DNA from: Silvimonas terrae | GTDB taxonomy: Bacteria > Pseudomonadota > Gammaproteobacteria > Burkholderiales > Chitinibacteraceae | Assembly (NCBI RefSeq): GCF_014202765.1 | Contig: NZ_JACHHN010000001.1 | Span: forward strand, 559,639 to 623,638 | Length of the DNA stretch: 64,000 nt | Reading direction: 5' to 3' | Shown here: one piece after another, positions 54,429 to 63,697 of the stretch | How the letters are laid out: each line of letters begins with the position of its first letter | How positions within the stretch are numbered: the stretch's first letter is position 1 | Program-made: the position numbers and the translations under genes | The notes under the pieces: generated by a model | Seen by the model: only the letters and a program-made list of their open reading frames with translations | The model's database searches: none | What the model was told of the DNA's origin: nothing

Positions 54429-55532
54429 TCAAGAGATCGCAGTTTTTACCAGGCACCGTTTCTCGACCTCCGCCCAATCCCACCCAACCCCCAACCCCGC
54501 CTCAGCAGGCGGCATCGCCATGCCGTCAACAATCCGGATCGGCTGGGTCGTCACATCATCCAGTTGTGGAATGTATTCCAGCCATGTCGCGTTGGGCATG
54601 GCAGAACACAAGCTCACATGTAATTCCATCAAAAAGTGCGGACACACCGCCAGGTTGTGGCAGGCGGCCATTTGCGCCACTTTCAGCCATGGCGTAATGC
54701 CGCCCACACGGGCGACATCCACCTGGACGATGGAACACGCCTGCTGCGCAACATAATCGGCAAACTGACCGGGGCTGTAGAGCGATTCGCCCACCGCAAT
54801 GGGGATACGGCTGTGTGCAGCCAGTTGGCTATGCCCAGCCAGGTTATCGGCGGGCAGGGGTTCTTCCAGCCAGGCTAGATTGAGCGGTGCCAGCGCATCC
54901 GCCCGGCGCAGTGCCTCAGAAACGGTAAACGCCTGGTTGGCATCGACCATCAGTTCAAAATCATCGCCCACTGCCTCTCGCACCGCCTGCAAGCGGCGAA
55001 CGTCTTCTGCCGCGCGCGGCTTGCCGATCTTGAGTTTGGCGCCCTTGAAGCCGGCGGCCTGTGCTGCCAGGGTTTGCTCCACCAGCGCCGCTTGCGGCAA
55101 CTGCAACCAGCCGCCTTCTGTGGTGTACACCGGAACTTGTTCCTGGGCGCCGCCCAGCAATTGCCACAGCGGCAAGCTCGCGCGTTTGGCGCGCCAGTCC
55201 CACAGGGCGGTGTCGATAGCGGCCAGCGCCAGACTGGTGATGGCGCCGACGGCGGTGGCGTGGGTGTGGAACAGCAGATCGCGCCAGATGGCTTCGATGC
55301 GGGTGGGGTCTTTGCCAATCAGTTGTGGCGCCAGGTGATCTTTGAGCAGGGCGATGACGGATGAGCCGCCAGTGCCGATGGTGTAGCTGTAGCCGATGCC
55401 CTCTGAGCCATCGTCGCAGACGATGCGGACGATGGGGGTTTCTTGCGTGACGAAGGACTGGATGGCATCCGTTCTGATTGTTTTGGGGGGGAGGTTGATG
55501 AGGTGGATGTGGATGGAGGTGATTTTGGCCAT
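54429..55532 (-). CDS. Enolase-superfamily dehydratase (MR/MLE type), probable L-fuconate dehydratase
   Basis: A 367-residue enolase-superfamily enzyme. The catalytic lysines are Lys166 and Lys168 (KLKIGK). Metal ligands are Asp197 (VDANQ), Glu223 (LEEP) and Glu249 (GES), and Asp272 and His299 (CPHF) complete a mandelate-racemase-type acid/base set. It is shorter than the known Xanthomonas L-fuconate dehydratase (about 440 residues), so it may be a different branch doing the same step. Operon context suggests it dehydrates L-fuconate or a similar sugar acid to a 2-keto-3-deoxy acid. Confidence 0.8.
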   Translation of the reverse strand: MAKITSIHIHLINLPPKTIRTDAIQSFVTQETPIVRIVCDDGSEGIGYSYTIGTGGSSVIALLKDHLAPQLIGKDPTRIEAIWRDLLFHTHATAVGAITSLALAAIDTALWDWRAKRASLPLWQLLGGAQEQVPVYTTEGGWLQLPQAALVEQTLAAQAAGFKGAKLKIGKPRAAEDVRRLQAVREAVGDDFELMVDANQAFTVSEALRRADALAPLNLAWLEEPLPADNLAGHSQLAAHSRIPIAVGESLYSPGQFADYVAQQACSIVQVDVARVGGITPWLKVAQMAACHNLAVCPHFLMELHVSLCSAMPNATWLEYIPQLDDVTTQPIRIVDGMAMPPAEAGLGVGWDWAEVEKRCLVKTAIS

Positions 55533-55866
55533 GGTGATGTGGCTTTGCCTTTTTGCGAAAGACGGTTATTAGCGCCTTCGGCGCGAGTAAAAGCATTTAC
55601 ATACCCGGGGGTGCCCGGGAGCACCCTTCTTTTCTTTGTCTCGCCAGCCTCGGCGGCCCCCTCAATCAGTCGGGAGCCTAAGGTCTCCCTCCCCCAATCG
55701 GAAAAGTCCCTGAAAGGGGGAGAAGGTCAACAGCAACCACCCACACCGTCTGTACTCAGGATTGGGCGGGTTGCTTATCCACTACCTCGTCATTCCTGCG
55801 GAAGCAGGAATCCAGTCGGGGCCGGGACGGCCCCTTTGGGGGCATGAGTGCCGTGCCGGCCACACC
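55533..55866. repeat. Repeat-bearing gap inside the sugar operon
   Basis: No gene is seen. A hairpin ATTCCTGC/GCAGGAAT lies at 55792-55811, of the same type as at 2492 and 58252. CGGCGGCCCCCTCAATCAGT (55651 onward), with AAGGTCTCCCTCC after it, resembles, in inverted form, the stretch at 63800-63865. Confidence 0.7.
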
Positions 55867-56196
55867 TCAATCCAGATGAAACACCAACTCCATCCCCGCC
55901 CAATGCTCACCCGCACCACGGCTTGCCAGCGGCACCTGGCAAGGCGAGCACAGCGCCCACCAGCGTCTTGTTACATCCTGATCAGAGATGGACTGCATAT
56001 CCGCCGCAAAGTCCGTGCCGTGGTATTCCCAATAACCAAACAACAGGCTCTCGGGTTCGCGCAAAAAGATGCTGTAGTTGTGCACATGGGCCGCCGTCAG
56101 TCCTGCCAGAATCTCTGGCCAGCAGGCGGCATGCAGCCGTTTGTACTCGGCAATGTGTTCCGGCTTGATGCCAATCACCATCCCCATGCGTTGCAT
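55867..56196 (-). CDS. L-rhamnose/L-fucose mutarotase (DUF718 family)
   Basis: A 109-residue RhaM-type protein that speeds up the change between anomers of a 6-deoxy sugar. MGMVIGIKPEHIAEYKRLHA, then NYSIFLREPESLLFGYWEYHG and the late RWWALCSPCQ fit the family, with His20 as a likely catalytic residue. It lies four bases after the permease gene and supplies the right anomer to the aldo/keto reductase. This small gene is a strong pointer to a deoxy-sugar substrate. Confidence 0.88.
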   Translation of the reverse strand: MQRMGMVIGIKPEHIAEYKRLHAACWPEILAGLTAAHVHNYSIFLREPESLLFGYWEYHGTDFAADMQSISDQDVTRRWWALCSPCQVPLASRGAGEHWAGMELVFHLD

Positions 56197-56200
56197 GCGT

Positions 56201-57172
56201 TTACCCCTTTACGCCGCCAAACGTCAGCCCGGCAATCAGATGCTTTTGCACGATAAAGGTCAGGATCAACGCGGGGATGATGATGATGACCGCCAGCGCG
56301 CACATGCCGGCCCAGTTGATGGTGAATTGCGCGGTAAAGTCCATCAGCCCCACCGGCAGGGTTTTGGTGTCGGTGCTGCGGGTCAGTTGCGAGGCGAGGG
56401 CGAACTCGTTCCATGCGGTCAGAAAGGCAAAGATGGCGGCGGAGGCGATGCCGGATTTGGCCATGGGAAACTCCACCTGCCAGAACGCCTGCCAACGGGT
56501 GCAGCCATCTATCTCAGCGGCTTCCGCCAGTTCTTTGGGGATCTGCCGGAAGAACCCGTCAATCAGCCAGACCGAAAATGGCACGTTCATGGCCACGTAG
56601 ACAATGATGGTGCCGACCTTGGTATCAATCAGCCCTAACCAGGACCAAAGGATGAACACCGGCAATGAGAGCGCAATGCCCGGCACGGCGCGGCTGAGCA
56701 TCAGGCCGACAAACAGCGTTTTCTTGAAACGGAATTTGTAGCGGGCAAAGGCATAGCCACCGGCCAGCCCGATGGCGATGGCAATCACCGTGCTGGTCAC
56801 GGAGATCACCAGTGAATTCACAAAATACGCCTTGACCGGAATCCCCGCCGTATCGCCCATGCCGAACACGTCGCGAAAGTTATCCAGGGTGTAGCTGGTG
56901 GCGGCAAAAATTCTGTCCCGCGCCAGGATGGCGACGTTGGTACGGAAAGCGTTCAGCATGACCCACAAACCGGGCAGCATGATCAGGCACATGGCGATGA
57001 ACACACAGGCGCGCACGCCCCAGCGCAGCAGCAGCGCGGTGGGCAGCCAGGGTTCTTTGACCGGTTCATCTTCCAGCCTGGACAGTTCTGGCAGCGCGCC
57101 GCCGGGTGGGGCGGTTTCCAGCGTGCGTGCCAGTATCGGGTTGCGATCAACAGCAAGGGCAGACTGGGTCAT
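56201..57172 (-). CDS. Sugar ABC transporter permease, MalG type
   Basis: A 323-residue inner-membrane permease of the CUT1 class. An unusually long cytoplasmic N-terminus (about 50 residues) precedes six predicted spans. The EAA loop, EAAEIDGCTRWQAFWQVEFP, which docks the ATPase, is near residue 220. Two starts exist, ATG at 57181 and 57172; the second is given and both overlap the upstream permease. Works with the second permease, binding protein and UgpC-like ATPase of this operon. Confidence 0.9.
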   Translation of the reverse strand: MTQSALAVDRNPILARTLETAPPGGALPELSRLEDEPVKEPWLPTALLLRWGVRACVFIAMCLIMLPGLWVMLNAFRTNVAILARDRIFAATSYTLDNFRDVFGMGDTAGIPVKAYFVNSLVISVTSTVIAIAIGLAGGYAFARYKFRFKKTLFVGLMLSRAVPGIALSLPVFILWSWLGLIDTKVGTIIVYVAMNVPFSVWLIDGFFRQIPKELAEAAEIDGCTRWQAFWQVEFPMAKSGIASAAIFAFLTAWNEFALASQLTRSTDTKTLPVGLMDFTAQFTINWAGMCALAVIIIIPALILTFIVQKHLIAGLTFGGVKG

Positions 57173-57173
57173 G

Positions 57174-58076
57174 TCAGGCATCCACTTCGTTCAGGAACTG
57201 CCGGGAGGCATTGAGTTTGCGAAAGAAATGCACGGTAAAGGCAATCGACAACAGTACGGCCACATAAGACATGGCGTTGGCGTAGCCCATGCGCGCGTCT
57301 TCGTAACCAGCGCGGGCGGAGAGGGTCCAGATCAGTTCGGTACGGCCAGCCGGGCCGCCATTGGTCATGATCTTGACGATATCGAACGCGCGCCCGACAT
57401 CCAGCGAGCGGATGGTCATGGCGATGTACACAAACGGCATCAGAAACGGCAGCGTGACATGGCGGAATGCCTGCCACGGCGTGCAGCCATCCACTCGCGC
57501 GGCTTCCAGCGGGTCTTGCGGCATGGCCATCAAGCCGGCCAGCAGCAAAATGGCAAAGACGGCGGTGGAGTTCCAGATTTCGGCACACGCCAGGGAAAAG
57601 AACGCCAGGTGGCTTTCCACCAGCCACGGAATGGCCTGGGTAACGCCGAACCAGTTTTGCAAGATATGGTTCACGATGCCGATGTTGTCGTTGAACATGA
57701 ACTTGAACTGAAAACCCACCAGCACCGGCGAAAACATCATGGGGAACATCATGATGGTGCGCAGCAGGCGTTGCCCGCGCGTGACCTGGTTGACCAGCAA
57801 GGCCAGCGCCAGGCCAAACAGCATTTCCAGGTTAAGCACCACGGTCAGAAACAGCACCGTGCGGCCAAAGGCCCACCAGAAATCGCTGGAGCCAAAGAGT
57901 TTGATGTAGTTTTTGAACCAGACCACGTTCCAGATCGTCTCCGGCCGCACCAGCCGGTAACTGGTGAAGCTGGTGTAGAGCGAGAACAGCAGCGGCACCG
58001 CCACCACCAGCAAGATGACGATGAATGCCGGCAACAACAGGCGCGCTTCTGGCGGGAGTTTTCGCAACAGGTTCAT
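57174..58076 (-). CDS. Sugar ABC transporter permease, MalF type
   Basis: A 300-residue permease with six predicted spans and the EAA loop EAARVDGCTPWQAFRHVTLP near residue 190. It forms the channel with the MalG-type partner, whose start it overlaps. It follows the binding-protein gene after a 386-bp gap that holds repeat elements, so the amounts of the two may differ. Confidence 0.9.
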   Translation of the reverse strand: MNLLRKLPPEARLLLPAFIVILLVVAVPLLFSLYTSFTSYRLVRPETIWNVVWFKNYIKLFGSSDFWWAFGRTVLFLTVVLNLEMLFGLALALLVNQVTRGQRLLRTIMMFPMMFSPVLVGFQFKFMFNDNIGIVNHILQNWFGVTQAIPWLVESHLAFFSLACAEIWNSTAVFAILLLAGLMAMPQDPLEAARVDGCTPWQAFRHVTLPFLMPFVYIAMTIRSLDVGRAFDIVKIMTNGGPAGRTELIWTLSARAGYEDARMGYANAMSYVAVLLSIAFTVHFFRKLNASRQFLNEVDA

Positions 58077-58462
58077 GGCTTGAGGCCCGGTTGGTCTATG
58101 TCGTTACGTCGTAGTCCGGACCTCGGCGGCCCCATGAGGCCGAAGGCGGAAATCCGGGTTTGCGTTGCTTACAGGTTCTAGCCAGTATCGTCACCCCGGA
58201 TTGCGCTGCGCTTCATCCGGGCTACCTCGCTGGTTATTCCACTGCATCGTCATTCCTGCGAAAGCAGGAATCCAGTTCTAAACAATTGCGCCGCAGGCGC
58301 TGACCTTGGTGTTCTTGCCCAGGAAGGCCACCTGCGGTGGCCGTGCTGGATTCCGGCTCAGGGCCGGAATGACGAAGTAGTGGTGTGCGAGGCGAGGTGG
58401 CACGCATAATCTGACCACCTCACACCTCACACCTCACACCTCACACCTCACACCTCACACCG
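58077..58462. repeat. Repeat-rich gap with a CCTCACA tandem array
   Basis: No gene is seen. The part 58245-58395 matches 2485-2640: hairpin ATTCCTGC/GCAGGAAT at 58252-58271 and ATTCCGGC/GCCGGAAT at 58350-58370. Six exact copies of CCTCACA run from 58418 to 58459 and end beside the stop codon of the binding-protein gene. Confidence 0.85.
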
Positions 58463-59782
58463 TCACTTGTAATACCCGGCGTCATCCATCAACGCCTCAA
58501 CCTTCTTCGCCGCATCGTCCAGCGCTTGTTTGCTGGTCTTGTCACCGACAATGGCCTTTTGCAGTTCTGGCCAGATGCTGTTGGAAACCTCAACCCATTC
58601 CGGGATCAGCGGCGGAGTGAAAGAATCCTCGCGCATGCCGGCGGCAAAGGTGTTGAACACATCGGTCAGGTACGTCTCGTTTTTGGCTTTGAACTCGGCC
58701 AGGGCAGCTTGCTGGGCGTCCAGCCGGGTGGGCATCAGGCCACGGCGGGCTTCCAGCATCTGGGCGTCAAAGCCGGTGATGAACATCAGGAAATCCGCAG
58801 CCGCCTTGGGGTTGTCGCAAGACTGGGTCACCGAGAAAGAGTGCGAACCAGACCAGCCCGTGCGCTTGCCGGAGGTGCCCTTGGGGGCGCGGATAATGCC
58901 GACATTGCCGGCCACCTTGCTGCTCTTGGGGTCGTTAAAGAAGCTGGCCCAGCCGCCCCAGTCCAGATCCAGCGCCACTGTGCCGCTGGCAAAGCCGTTG
59001 CCCAGGTCATCCCACACATAGTTGGGTGAGCCTTTGGGCACCGCACCGGATTTGTACAAATCCACAAACCAGCTCAGTGACTTCACACCGGCCGGGCTGT
59101 TGAAGGTGGGTTTGAAATTTTTGTCGAACAACTGCCCGCCGTTGGCCACCAGCATTTCGTAAAAACGGCCGGTGATCGCTTCGTCTTTACCGGCAAATTG
59201 TGTGCCGTAAAAATTGGGCGGTTTGGCAAAGAATCTGGCCTGCTGGGCCACTTCATCCCAGGTTTGCGGCGGGGCCAGATCCTTGCCATATTTGGCCTTG
59301 TACGCGGCTTTGTTGGCCGGATCGTCATAGGCCTTTTTGTTGTAATACAGCTCGCTGATGTCGGAGTGACGCGGGATTTCCAGCAACTTGCCCTTGATGG
59401 TGGATTGCTGGATCACCCGGGGCGAGAACTTGGCCACAAAGTCAGCCGGCACCAGCGGTTTGAGGTCACGGGTGATGCTGACGTACTGGGCGGCAAAGTT
59501 GGTGTGGTTAGAGAACAGACAGTAATCAATCTTGCCTGAGGCGATGTCCTGCTTCAGTTCCCGGTCCAGTTCAAAGTGGCTCTTGCTCGAAACAATCTGT
59601 ACTTTGGCGCCGGTCTTTTTTTCCCATTCCGGAATCAACGTATACAGCGGTTCGTACTGCTCGCCGCCAATCAGCTTTACGCGCAGGGTATAGCCGTCAT
59701 ACGGGCCTGCCCAGGCTGCGGGCATGACCAGCGATCCAGCTACGGTCGATAACAGCGTCAGCGATGTCACAAAGTTCTTCAT
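58463..59782 (-). CDS. Sugar ABC transporter substrate-binding protein
   Basis: A 439-residue exported binding protein with a 25-residue signal peptide (ending PAAWA). It is a family 1 (CUT1) extracellular solute-binding protein: LRVKLIGGEQYEPLYTLIPE starts the first lobe, and FASGTVALDLDWGGWAS and the late DFLMFITGFDAQMLEARRG follow. It binds the sugar in the periplasm and passes it to the two permeases. The mature gene ends at the CCTCACA array. Confidence 0.9.
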   Translation of the reverse strand: MKNFVTSLTLLSTVAGSLVMPAAWAGPYDGYTLRVKLIGGEQYEPLYTLIPEWEKKTGAKVQIVSSKSHFELDRELKQDIASGKIDYCLFSNHTNFAAQYVSITRDLKPLVPADFVAKFSPRVIQQSTIKGKLLEIPRHSDISELYYNKKAYDDPANKAAYKAKYGKDLAPPQTWDEVAQQARFFAKPPNFYGTQFAGKDEAITGRFYEMLVANGGQLFDKNFKPTFNSPAGVKSLSWFVDLYKSGAVPKGSPNYVWDDLGNGFASGTVALDLDWGGWASFFNDPKSSKVAGNVGIIRAPKGTSGKRTGWSGSHSFSVTQSCDNPKAAADFLMFITGFDAQMLEARRGLMPTRLDAQQAALAEFKAKNETYLTDVFNTFAAGMREDSFTPPLIPEWVEVSNSIWPELQKAIVGDKTSKQALDDAAKKVEALMDDAGYYK

Positions 59783-59807
59783 CTCAGGCCTCCAGAGTCG
59801 TTTGCAT

Positions 59808-60662
59808 TCATGCTTTTGTGGTGTCCGGCGGCGAACTCGCCAGCCGGTAGAAGGCGACGGCGTTATCGCCCAGGATGGCTGCGCGCTCTGCGGGTGTCAG
59901 CGTGGCGAGCAATTCATCCGTGGTGTTGCACCAGCCGGCGTAATCGCCTGCCAGCCGCAACACCGGCCAATCGCTGCCCCAGATCAGCCGCTGCGGGCCA
60001 AAGTGGGACAGCAGATGTTCGCTATACGGGCGCAGGTGATCGATCTGCCAGTCGGTGGCAGCTTCGGTCACAAGGCCAGAGAATTTGCCGTGCACATTGG
60101 GTAGCGCGGCCAGCGCGGCGATGTCCTCGCCCCAGGGCGCGATGATCTGCCTGGCAATGTACGGTTTGGCGGCGTGGTCGATGACAATGGGCAATTCCGG
60201 GTAGCGCTGCGCAAACACCGCCAGATGCGGCAAGTGCCGGGGTAGTACCAATGCATCAAAGCTCAAACCGTGATCAATCAGGGCGCGGATGGCCGGTTCC
60301 AGTTTGGGCTGGAGTATCCAGCGCTCATCGTCCAGCGCTTGCAACATGGGCCGCACGCCCTTGAATTTGTCTTGTTCCGCCCATTTGGCAATACGGATGG
60401 CGGCTTCCCGTTCGGCCAGGTCGACCCAGCCCACCACCCCCAGAATGAACGGGAAGCGTGCGGCCAGATCGGTCAGGTAGAAGTTCTCGACAATGGAGGG
60501 TCGCGTTTGCACCAGCACCGTGCCAGCAATGCCATTGGCGGCCAGCAGCGGCTGCAGGTCCAGCGGCCGGAAGCTGCGGTAAATGGCCGTGAGATCGGGC
60601 GTAGGCCAGTCGTAACCGGCCAGTGACAAATCCCAGAAGTGCTGATGGGCATCGATGCGCAT
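59808..60662 (-). CDS. Amidohydrolase, probable L-fucono-1,5-lactonase
   Basis: A 284-residue amidohydrolase-2 TIM-barrel enzyme. The metal site starts with DAHQHFW (His6, His8), and RLIWGSDWPVL near the C-terminus supplies the Asp. L-fuconolactonases and related sugar lactonases of this family open the lactone made by the sugar dehydrogenase. ATG at 60662 is used; a GTG six bases upstream overlaps the reductase stop. It acts after the aldo/keto reductase, next to it in the operon. Confidence 0.87.
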   Translation of the reverse strand: MRIDAHQHFWDLSLAGYDWPTPDLTAIYRSFRPLDLQPLLAANGIAGTVLVQTRPSIVENFYLTDLAARFPFILGVVGWVDLAEREAAIRIAKWAEQDKFKGVRPMLQALDDERWILQPKLEPAIRALIDHGLSFDALVLPRHLPHLAVFAQRYPELPIVIDHAAKPYIARQIIAPWGEDIAALAALPNVHGKFSGLVTEAATDWQIDHLRPYSEHLLSHFGPQRLIWGSDWPVLRLAGDYAGWCNTTDELLATLTPAERAAILGDNAVAFYRLASSPPDTTKA

Positions 60663-60664
60663 GG

Positions 60665-61675
60665 TCACGCCTCGCCCGGTACGGGGGCGGCTTCATGCAA
60701 CAGGCCCCGTTGTTTGAGGGTTTGCCAGAAAGCAGCGGGGATAGCGTGTTCAAACCAGGCGCAGTTTTGCTGCAATTGCGCCAGCGTTTTGCCCCCGGGA
60801 ATACAGGTGGCAACCGCCGGATGCGCCAGCGGAAACTGCAAGGCGGCGGCCGGTAGCGGCACCCCAAATTCATCACTCACCGCCTGGAGTGCGGCAACCC
60901 GTTCCAGCACCTGCGGCGGGGCATCGGCATAGTTGTATTTGCGGTTACCTGTCAGTACGCCAGAGTTGAACGGCCCGCCCAGAATGATCCCGACACCGCG
61001 TGCCACACAGTTTTCCAGAAAGGGGGAGAGCGTCTGTTGCTCCAGCAGCGTGTAACGGCCTGCCAGCAGGCAGCAGTCCAGGTCGAATACCTGCATCACG
61101 TCGTGGACAATTTCCCACTCGTTGACACCCAGCCCGACGGCCCGGATTTGCCCGGCGCTGCGCAGTTCAGCCAGCGCGCGCAAACCGCCGCCGGCGGTGA
61201 GCTGGTTGAAGTAATGATCATGCCGATCACCATGCGTGGTCCGGCCAATGTCGTGTATCAGCAGGATGTCGATATGCGCCATGCCCAGCCGCTGCTGGCT
61301 GTCTTCATACGAGCGCAGGATGCCTGTGTAGCTGTAGTCGTAATGCGGTTCAAATGGCAACGGGTTCACCCAGCCGTTTTCGTCGCTTTGCGGATTGCCC
61401 GGTTTAAGCAGTCGGCCCACTTTGGTCGACAGCACAAATTCACCGCGTGCCCGATCGCGCAGCGCGTGACCAAAGCGATGTTCCGACTTCGTATAGCCGT
61501 AGTAAGGCGCGGTATCGAAATACCTCAGGCCGGCATCCCACGCGCCATCAATTGCCGCGCGGGCATCAGGCTCACTGACATCGTGGTACAACCCGGCCAG
61601 CGGCGCACCGCCCAGGCCAAAGGCAGTCACCTGAATGCCGCTGCGCCCCAATACGCGCCGGTCGGTGACTTTCAT
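60665..61675 (-). CDS. Aldo/keto reductase, probable L-fucose dehydrogenase
   Basis: A 336-residue aldo/keto reductase of the D-threo-aldose 1-dehydrogenase/L-galactose dehydrogenase group. Asp and Tyr of the tetrad lie in [19 protein letters not shown], Lys in [10 protein letters not shown] and His in [10 protein letters not shown]. These enzymes oxidise L-fucose at C1 to its lactone with NAD(P). Its ATG overlaps the stop of the ATPase gene (ATGA). Confidence 0.88.
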   Translation of the reverse strand: MKVTDRRVLGRSGIQVTAFGLGGAPLAGLYHDVSEPDARAAIDGAWDAGLRYFDTAPYYGYTKSEHRFGHALRDRARGEFVLSTKVGRLLKPGNPQSDENGWVNPLPFEPHYDYSYTGILRSYEDSQQRLGMAHIDILLIHDIGRTTHGDRHDHYFNQLTAGGGLRALAELRSAGQIRAVGLGVNEWEIVHDVMQVFDLDCCLLAGRYTLLEQQTLSPFLENCVARGVGIILGGPFNSGVLTGNRKYNYADAPPQVLERVAALQAVSDEFGVPLPAAALQFPLAHPAVATCIPGGKTLAQLQQNCAWFEHAIPAAFWQTLKQRGLLHEAAPVPGEA

Positions 61676-62778
61676 TGCACCACCTCTGGCGCGGCGGCCT
61701 CTGCCGTCAGCGCAATGCGCGCTTCGGTGGCGTGATCAAACAAATACGCTTTGCCCGGCTGCGGGCTCAGTTGCAACACCTGGCCAGCCGCTGCGCTGAT
61801 GCGGTCGCGTACCGTGGCGCACAACTCGGTCTGGCCCAGTTTCATGATCAGGTGCGTATCCGCGCCGGTGGGTTCAATGACGCGGACCGTGGCATTCAGA
61901 CCGTGCCCGTCAATCACTTGCAGGTGTTCTGGCCGCAAGCCCAGCCACACCTTTTGCCCGACCGCGCCGATTTCCTGCGCGCTGACTTGCCAGTGCTGGC
62001 CGTCCTCCAGATCAATCACCGTGCCGCCTGCCGCGTGGCGCAGCGTACCCGGCAGGAAATTCATGGAGGGCGAGCCAATAAACCCCGCGACAAACTTGTT
62101 GGCCGGGTTGTCGTACAGTTCCAGCGGGGTGCCGACTTGCTCAATCAGACCGTCATGCAGCACCACAATCCGGTCTGCCATGGTCATGGCTTCAATCTGG
62201 TCGTGGGTGACATACACCGACGTGGTTTTCAGTTGCTGGTGCAGCGCCTTGATATCCGCGCGCATCTGCACGCGCAATTTGGCATCCAGGTTGGATAAGG
62301 GCTCATCAAACAGAAACACCTGCGGATCACGCACAATGGCCCGGCCCATGGCCACGCGCTGGCGCTGCCCACCAGATAACTGGCGTGGAAAGCGTTCCAG
62401 CAAATGGCTTAGCCCCAACATGGCCGCAGCCTGGTCCAGCCGACGCTTGATTTCATCTTCGGGCTGTTTTTTAAGCCGCAGTGCAAAGGTCATGTTTTCC
62501 CCTACCGTCATATGCGGGTAGAGGGCGTAATTCTGGAACACCATGGCGATATCCCGATCGCGCGGCGGCAAGCCGTTGACCACGCGATTGCCAATGCGGA
62601 TCTGCCCGCCGGAGATTTCCTCCAGCCCCGCCAGCATGCGCAATAGCGTGGATTTGCCACAGCCCGACGGCCCGACCAGCACGACGAATTCGCCATCCGC
62701 AATTGCCAGATCCACGCCGTGGATGATGGCGGTATCGCCGTAGCTCTTTTTAACCTGATGCAACGTAACTGAAGCCAT
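61672..62778 (-). CDS. Sugar ABC transporter ATP-binding protein (UgpC/MalK type)
   Basis: A 368-residue CUT1-class ATPase. Walker A is GPSGCGKST (36-44), the signature LSGGQ is at 134-138, Walker B ends FLFDEP (156-160) and the switch His is in [11 protein letters not shown]. The C-terminal part is a TOBE/OB regulatory domain. It couples ATP use to the two permeases encoded downstream, with the catabolic reductase and lactonase genes placed between. Confidence 0.95.
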   Translation of the reverse strand: MASVTLHQVKKSYGDTAIIHGVDLAIADGEFVVLVGPSGCGKSTLLRMLAGLEEISGGQIRIGNRVVNGLPPRDRDIAMVFQNYALYPHMTVGENMTFALRLKKQPEDEIKRRLDQAAAMLGLSHLLERFPRQLSGGQRQRVAMGRAIVRDPQVFLFDEPLSNLDAKLRVQMRADIKALHQQLKTTSVYVTHDQIEAMTMADRIVVLHDGLIEQVGTPLELYDNPANKFVAGFIGSPSMNFLPGTLRHAAGGTVIDLEDGQHWQVSAQEIGAVGQKVWLGLRPEHLQVIDGHGLNATVRVIEPTGADTHLIMKLGQTELCATVRDRISAAAGQVLQLSPQPGKAYLFDHATEARIALTAEAAAPEVVQ

Positions 62779-62959
62779 GGGTGTTTCCTGTGAGGGGTGA
62801 GGCGGGAGGAGTGAGGTGTAAAAGCCTGCGTGCCAGGCTGGTTTACCGTGTGCATCACTCCTGGTGTGCTCCGCTCGTTCCTTGTTTATTCCAATTCAAC
62901 TTGTCATCGGTGACGGGTTGGTTTTCAAGGTTTTACCCCTTCCTCCTTACGCCTCACAC

Positions 62960-63697
62960 CTAGATCGTGACGCCGCCATCCACCGACAACGCCGCGCCGG
63001 TGACAAACTTCGATTCGTCGCTGGCCAGGTACACCAGCAAGGGGGAGATATCGTCGACGGTCGCCAGCCGGCCCATGGGCTGGCGGGCAATAAAGTCTTT
63101 TTCTGCCTGCACCGGGTCTGCCGCGCTGGCAATGCGGCCACGCAGGGAAGGGGTATCCACCGTGCCCGGACAAATACAGTTGCAGCGGATACCCTGTTTC
63201 ACAAAATCTGCCGCCACGGCCTTGGTAAAGCCAATCACCCCGGCTTTGGTGGTGCCGTACACAAAGCGGTTGGGGAACCCTTTCAGGCTGGACGCCATGG
63301 ACGCCATGTTGATGATGGCCCCGCCACCGTGTTCCAGCATCCCCGGCAAAAACGCCCGGGTAACGCGGAACATACTGCTCAGGTTCAGATCGACGCTGAA
63401 ATCCCAATCGTCCTCGCTGCATTGCAAGATGCTGCCGTTGTGGACAAAGCCGGCGCAGTTGAACAGCACATTGACCGGGCCGATATCTGCCGCAGCCAGC
63501 GCAACCTCGGCGCTATTGCGCACATCCAGCACGCGGGTGCGGATGCCTGGGTGATCCAGCGTTGCCAGTGCCTCAGCATTGATATCCGTGGCCCACACCT
63601 GCGCGCCCTCTTGTGCAAACGCCAACGCCGCCGCCCGGCCCATACCCTGACCGGCCGCCGTGAGGAAAGCCGTTTTGCCAGCAAGTCTTTGTGTCAT
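62960..63697 (-). CDS. Short-chain dehydrogenase, probable 2-keto-3-deoxy-L-fuconate dehydrogenase
   Basis: A 245-residue SDR. The cofactor motif is FLTAAGQGMGRAAALAFA, Asp38 follows strand 2 (NAD preference), and the catalytic Ser133, Tyr147 and Lys151 are in place (FVYGTTKAG). GIRCNCICPGTVDTPSLRGR matches the DHRS6/BDH2 group, which includes the bacterial 2-keto-3-deoxy-L-fuconate dehydrogenases. It is the first gene of the operon in the window. Five TGTTGC repeats lie directly upstream. Confidence 0.87.
   Translation of the reverse strand: MTQRLAGKTAFLTAAGQGMGRAAALAFAQEGAQVWATDINAEALATLDHPGIRTRVLDVRNSAEVALAAADIGPVNVLFNCAGFVHNGSILQCSEDDWDFSVDLNLSSMFRVTRAFLPGMLEHGGGAIINMASMASSLKGFPNRFVYGTTKAGVIGFTKAVAADFVKQGIRCNCICPGTVDTPSLRGRIASAADPVQAEKDFIARQPMGRLATVDDISPLLVYLASDESKFVTGAALSVDGGVTI

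Noticed and set aside
54051..54623. A 190-codon plus-strand frame between FAH and dehydratase genes
   Set aside because: It spans the long hairpin repeat and the end of the dehydratase gene; similar frames appear at other copies of the repeat.
58418..58461. CCTCACA array as a CRISPR
   Set aside because: Units are only seven bases and there are no spacers; it is a simple tandem repeat.
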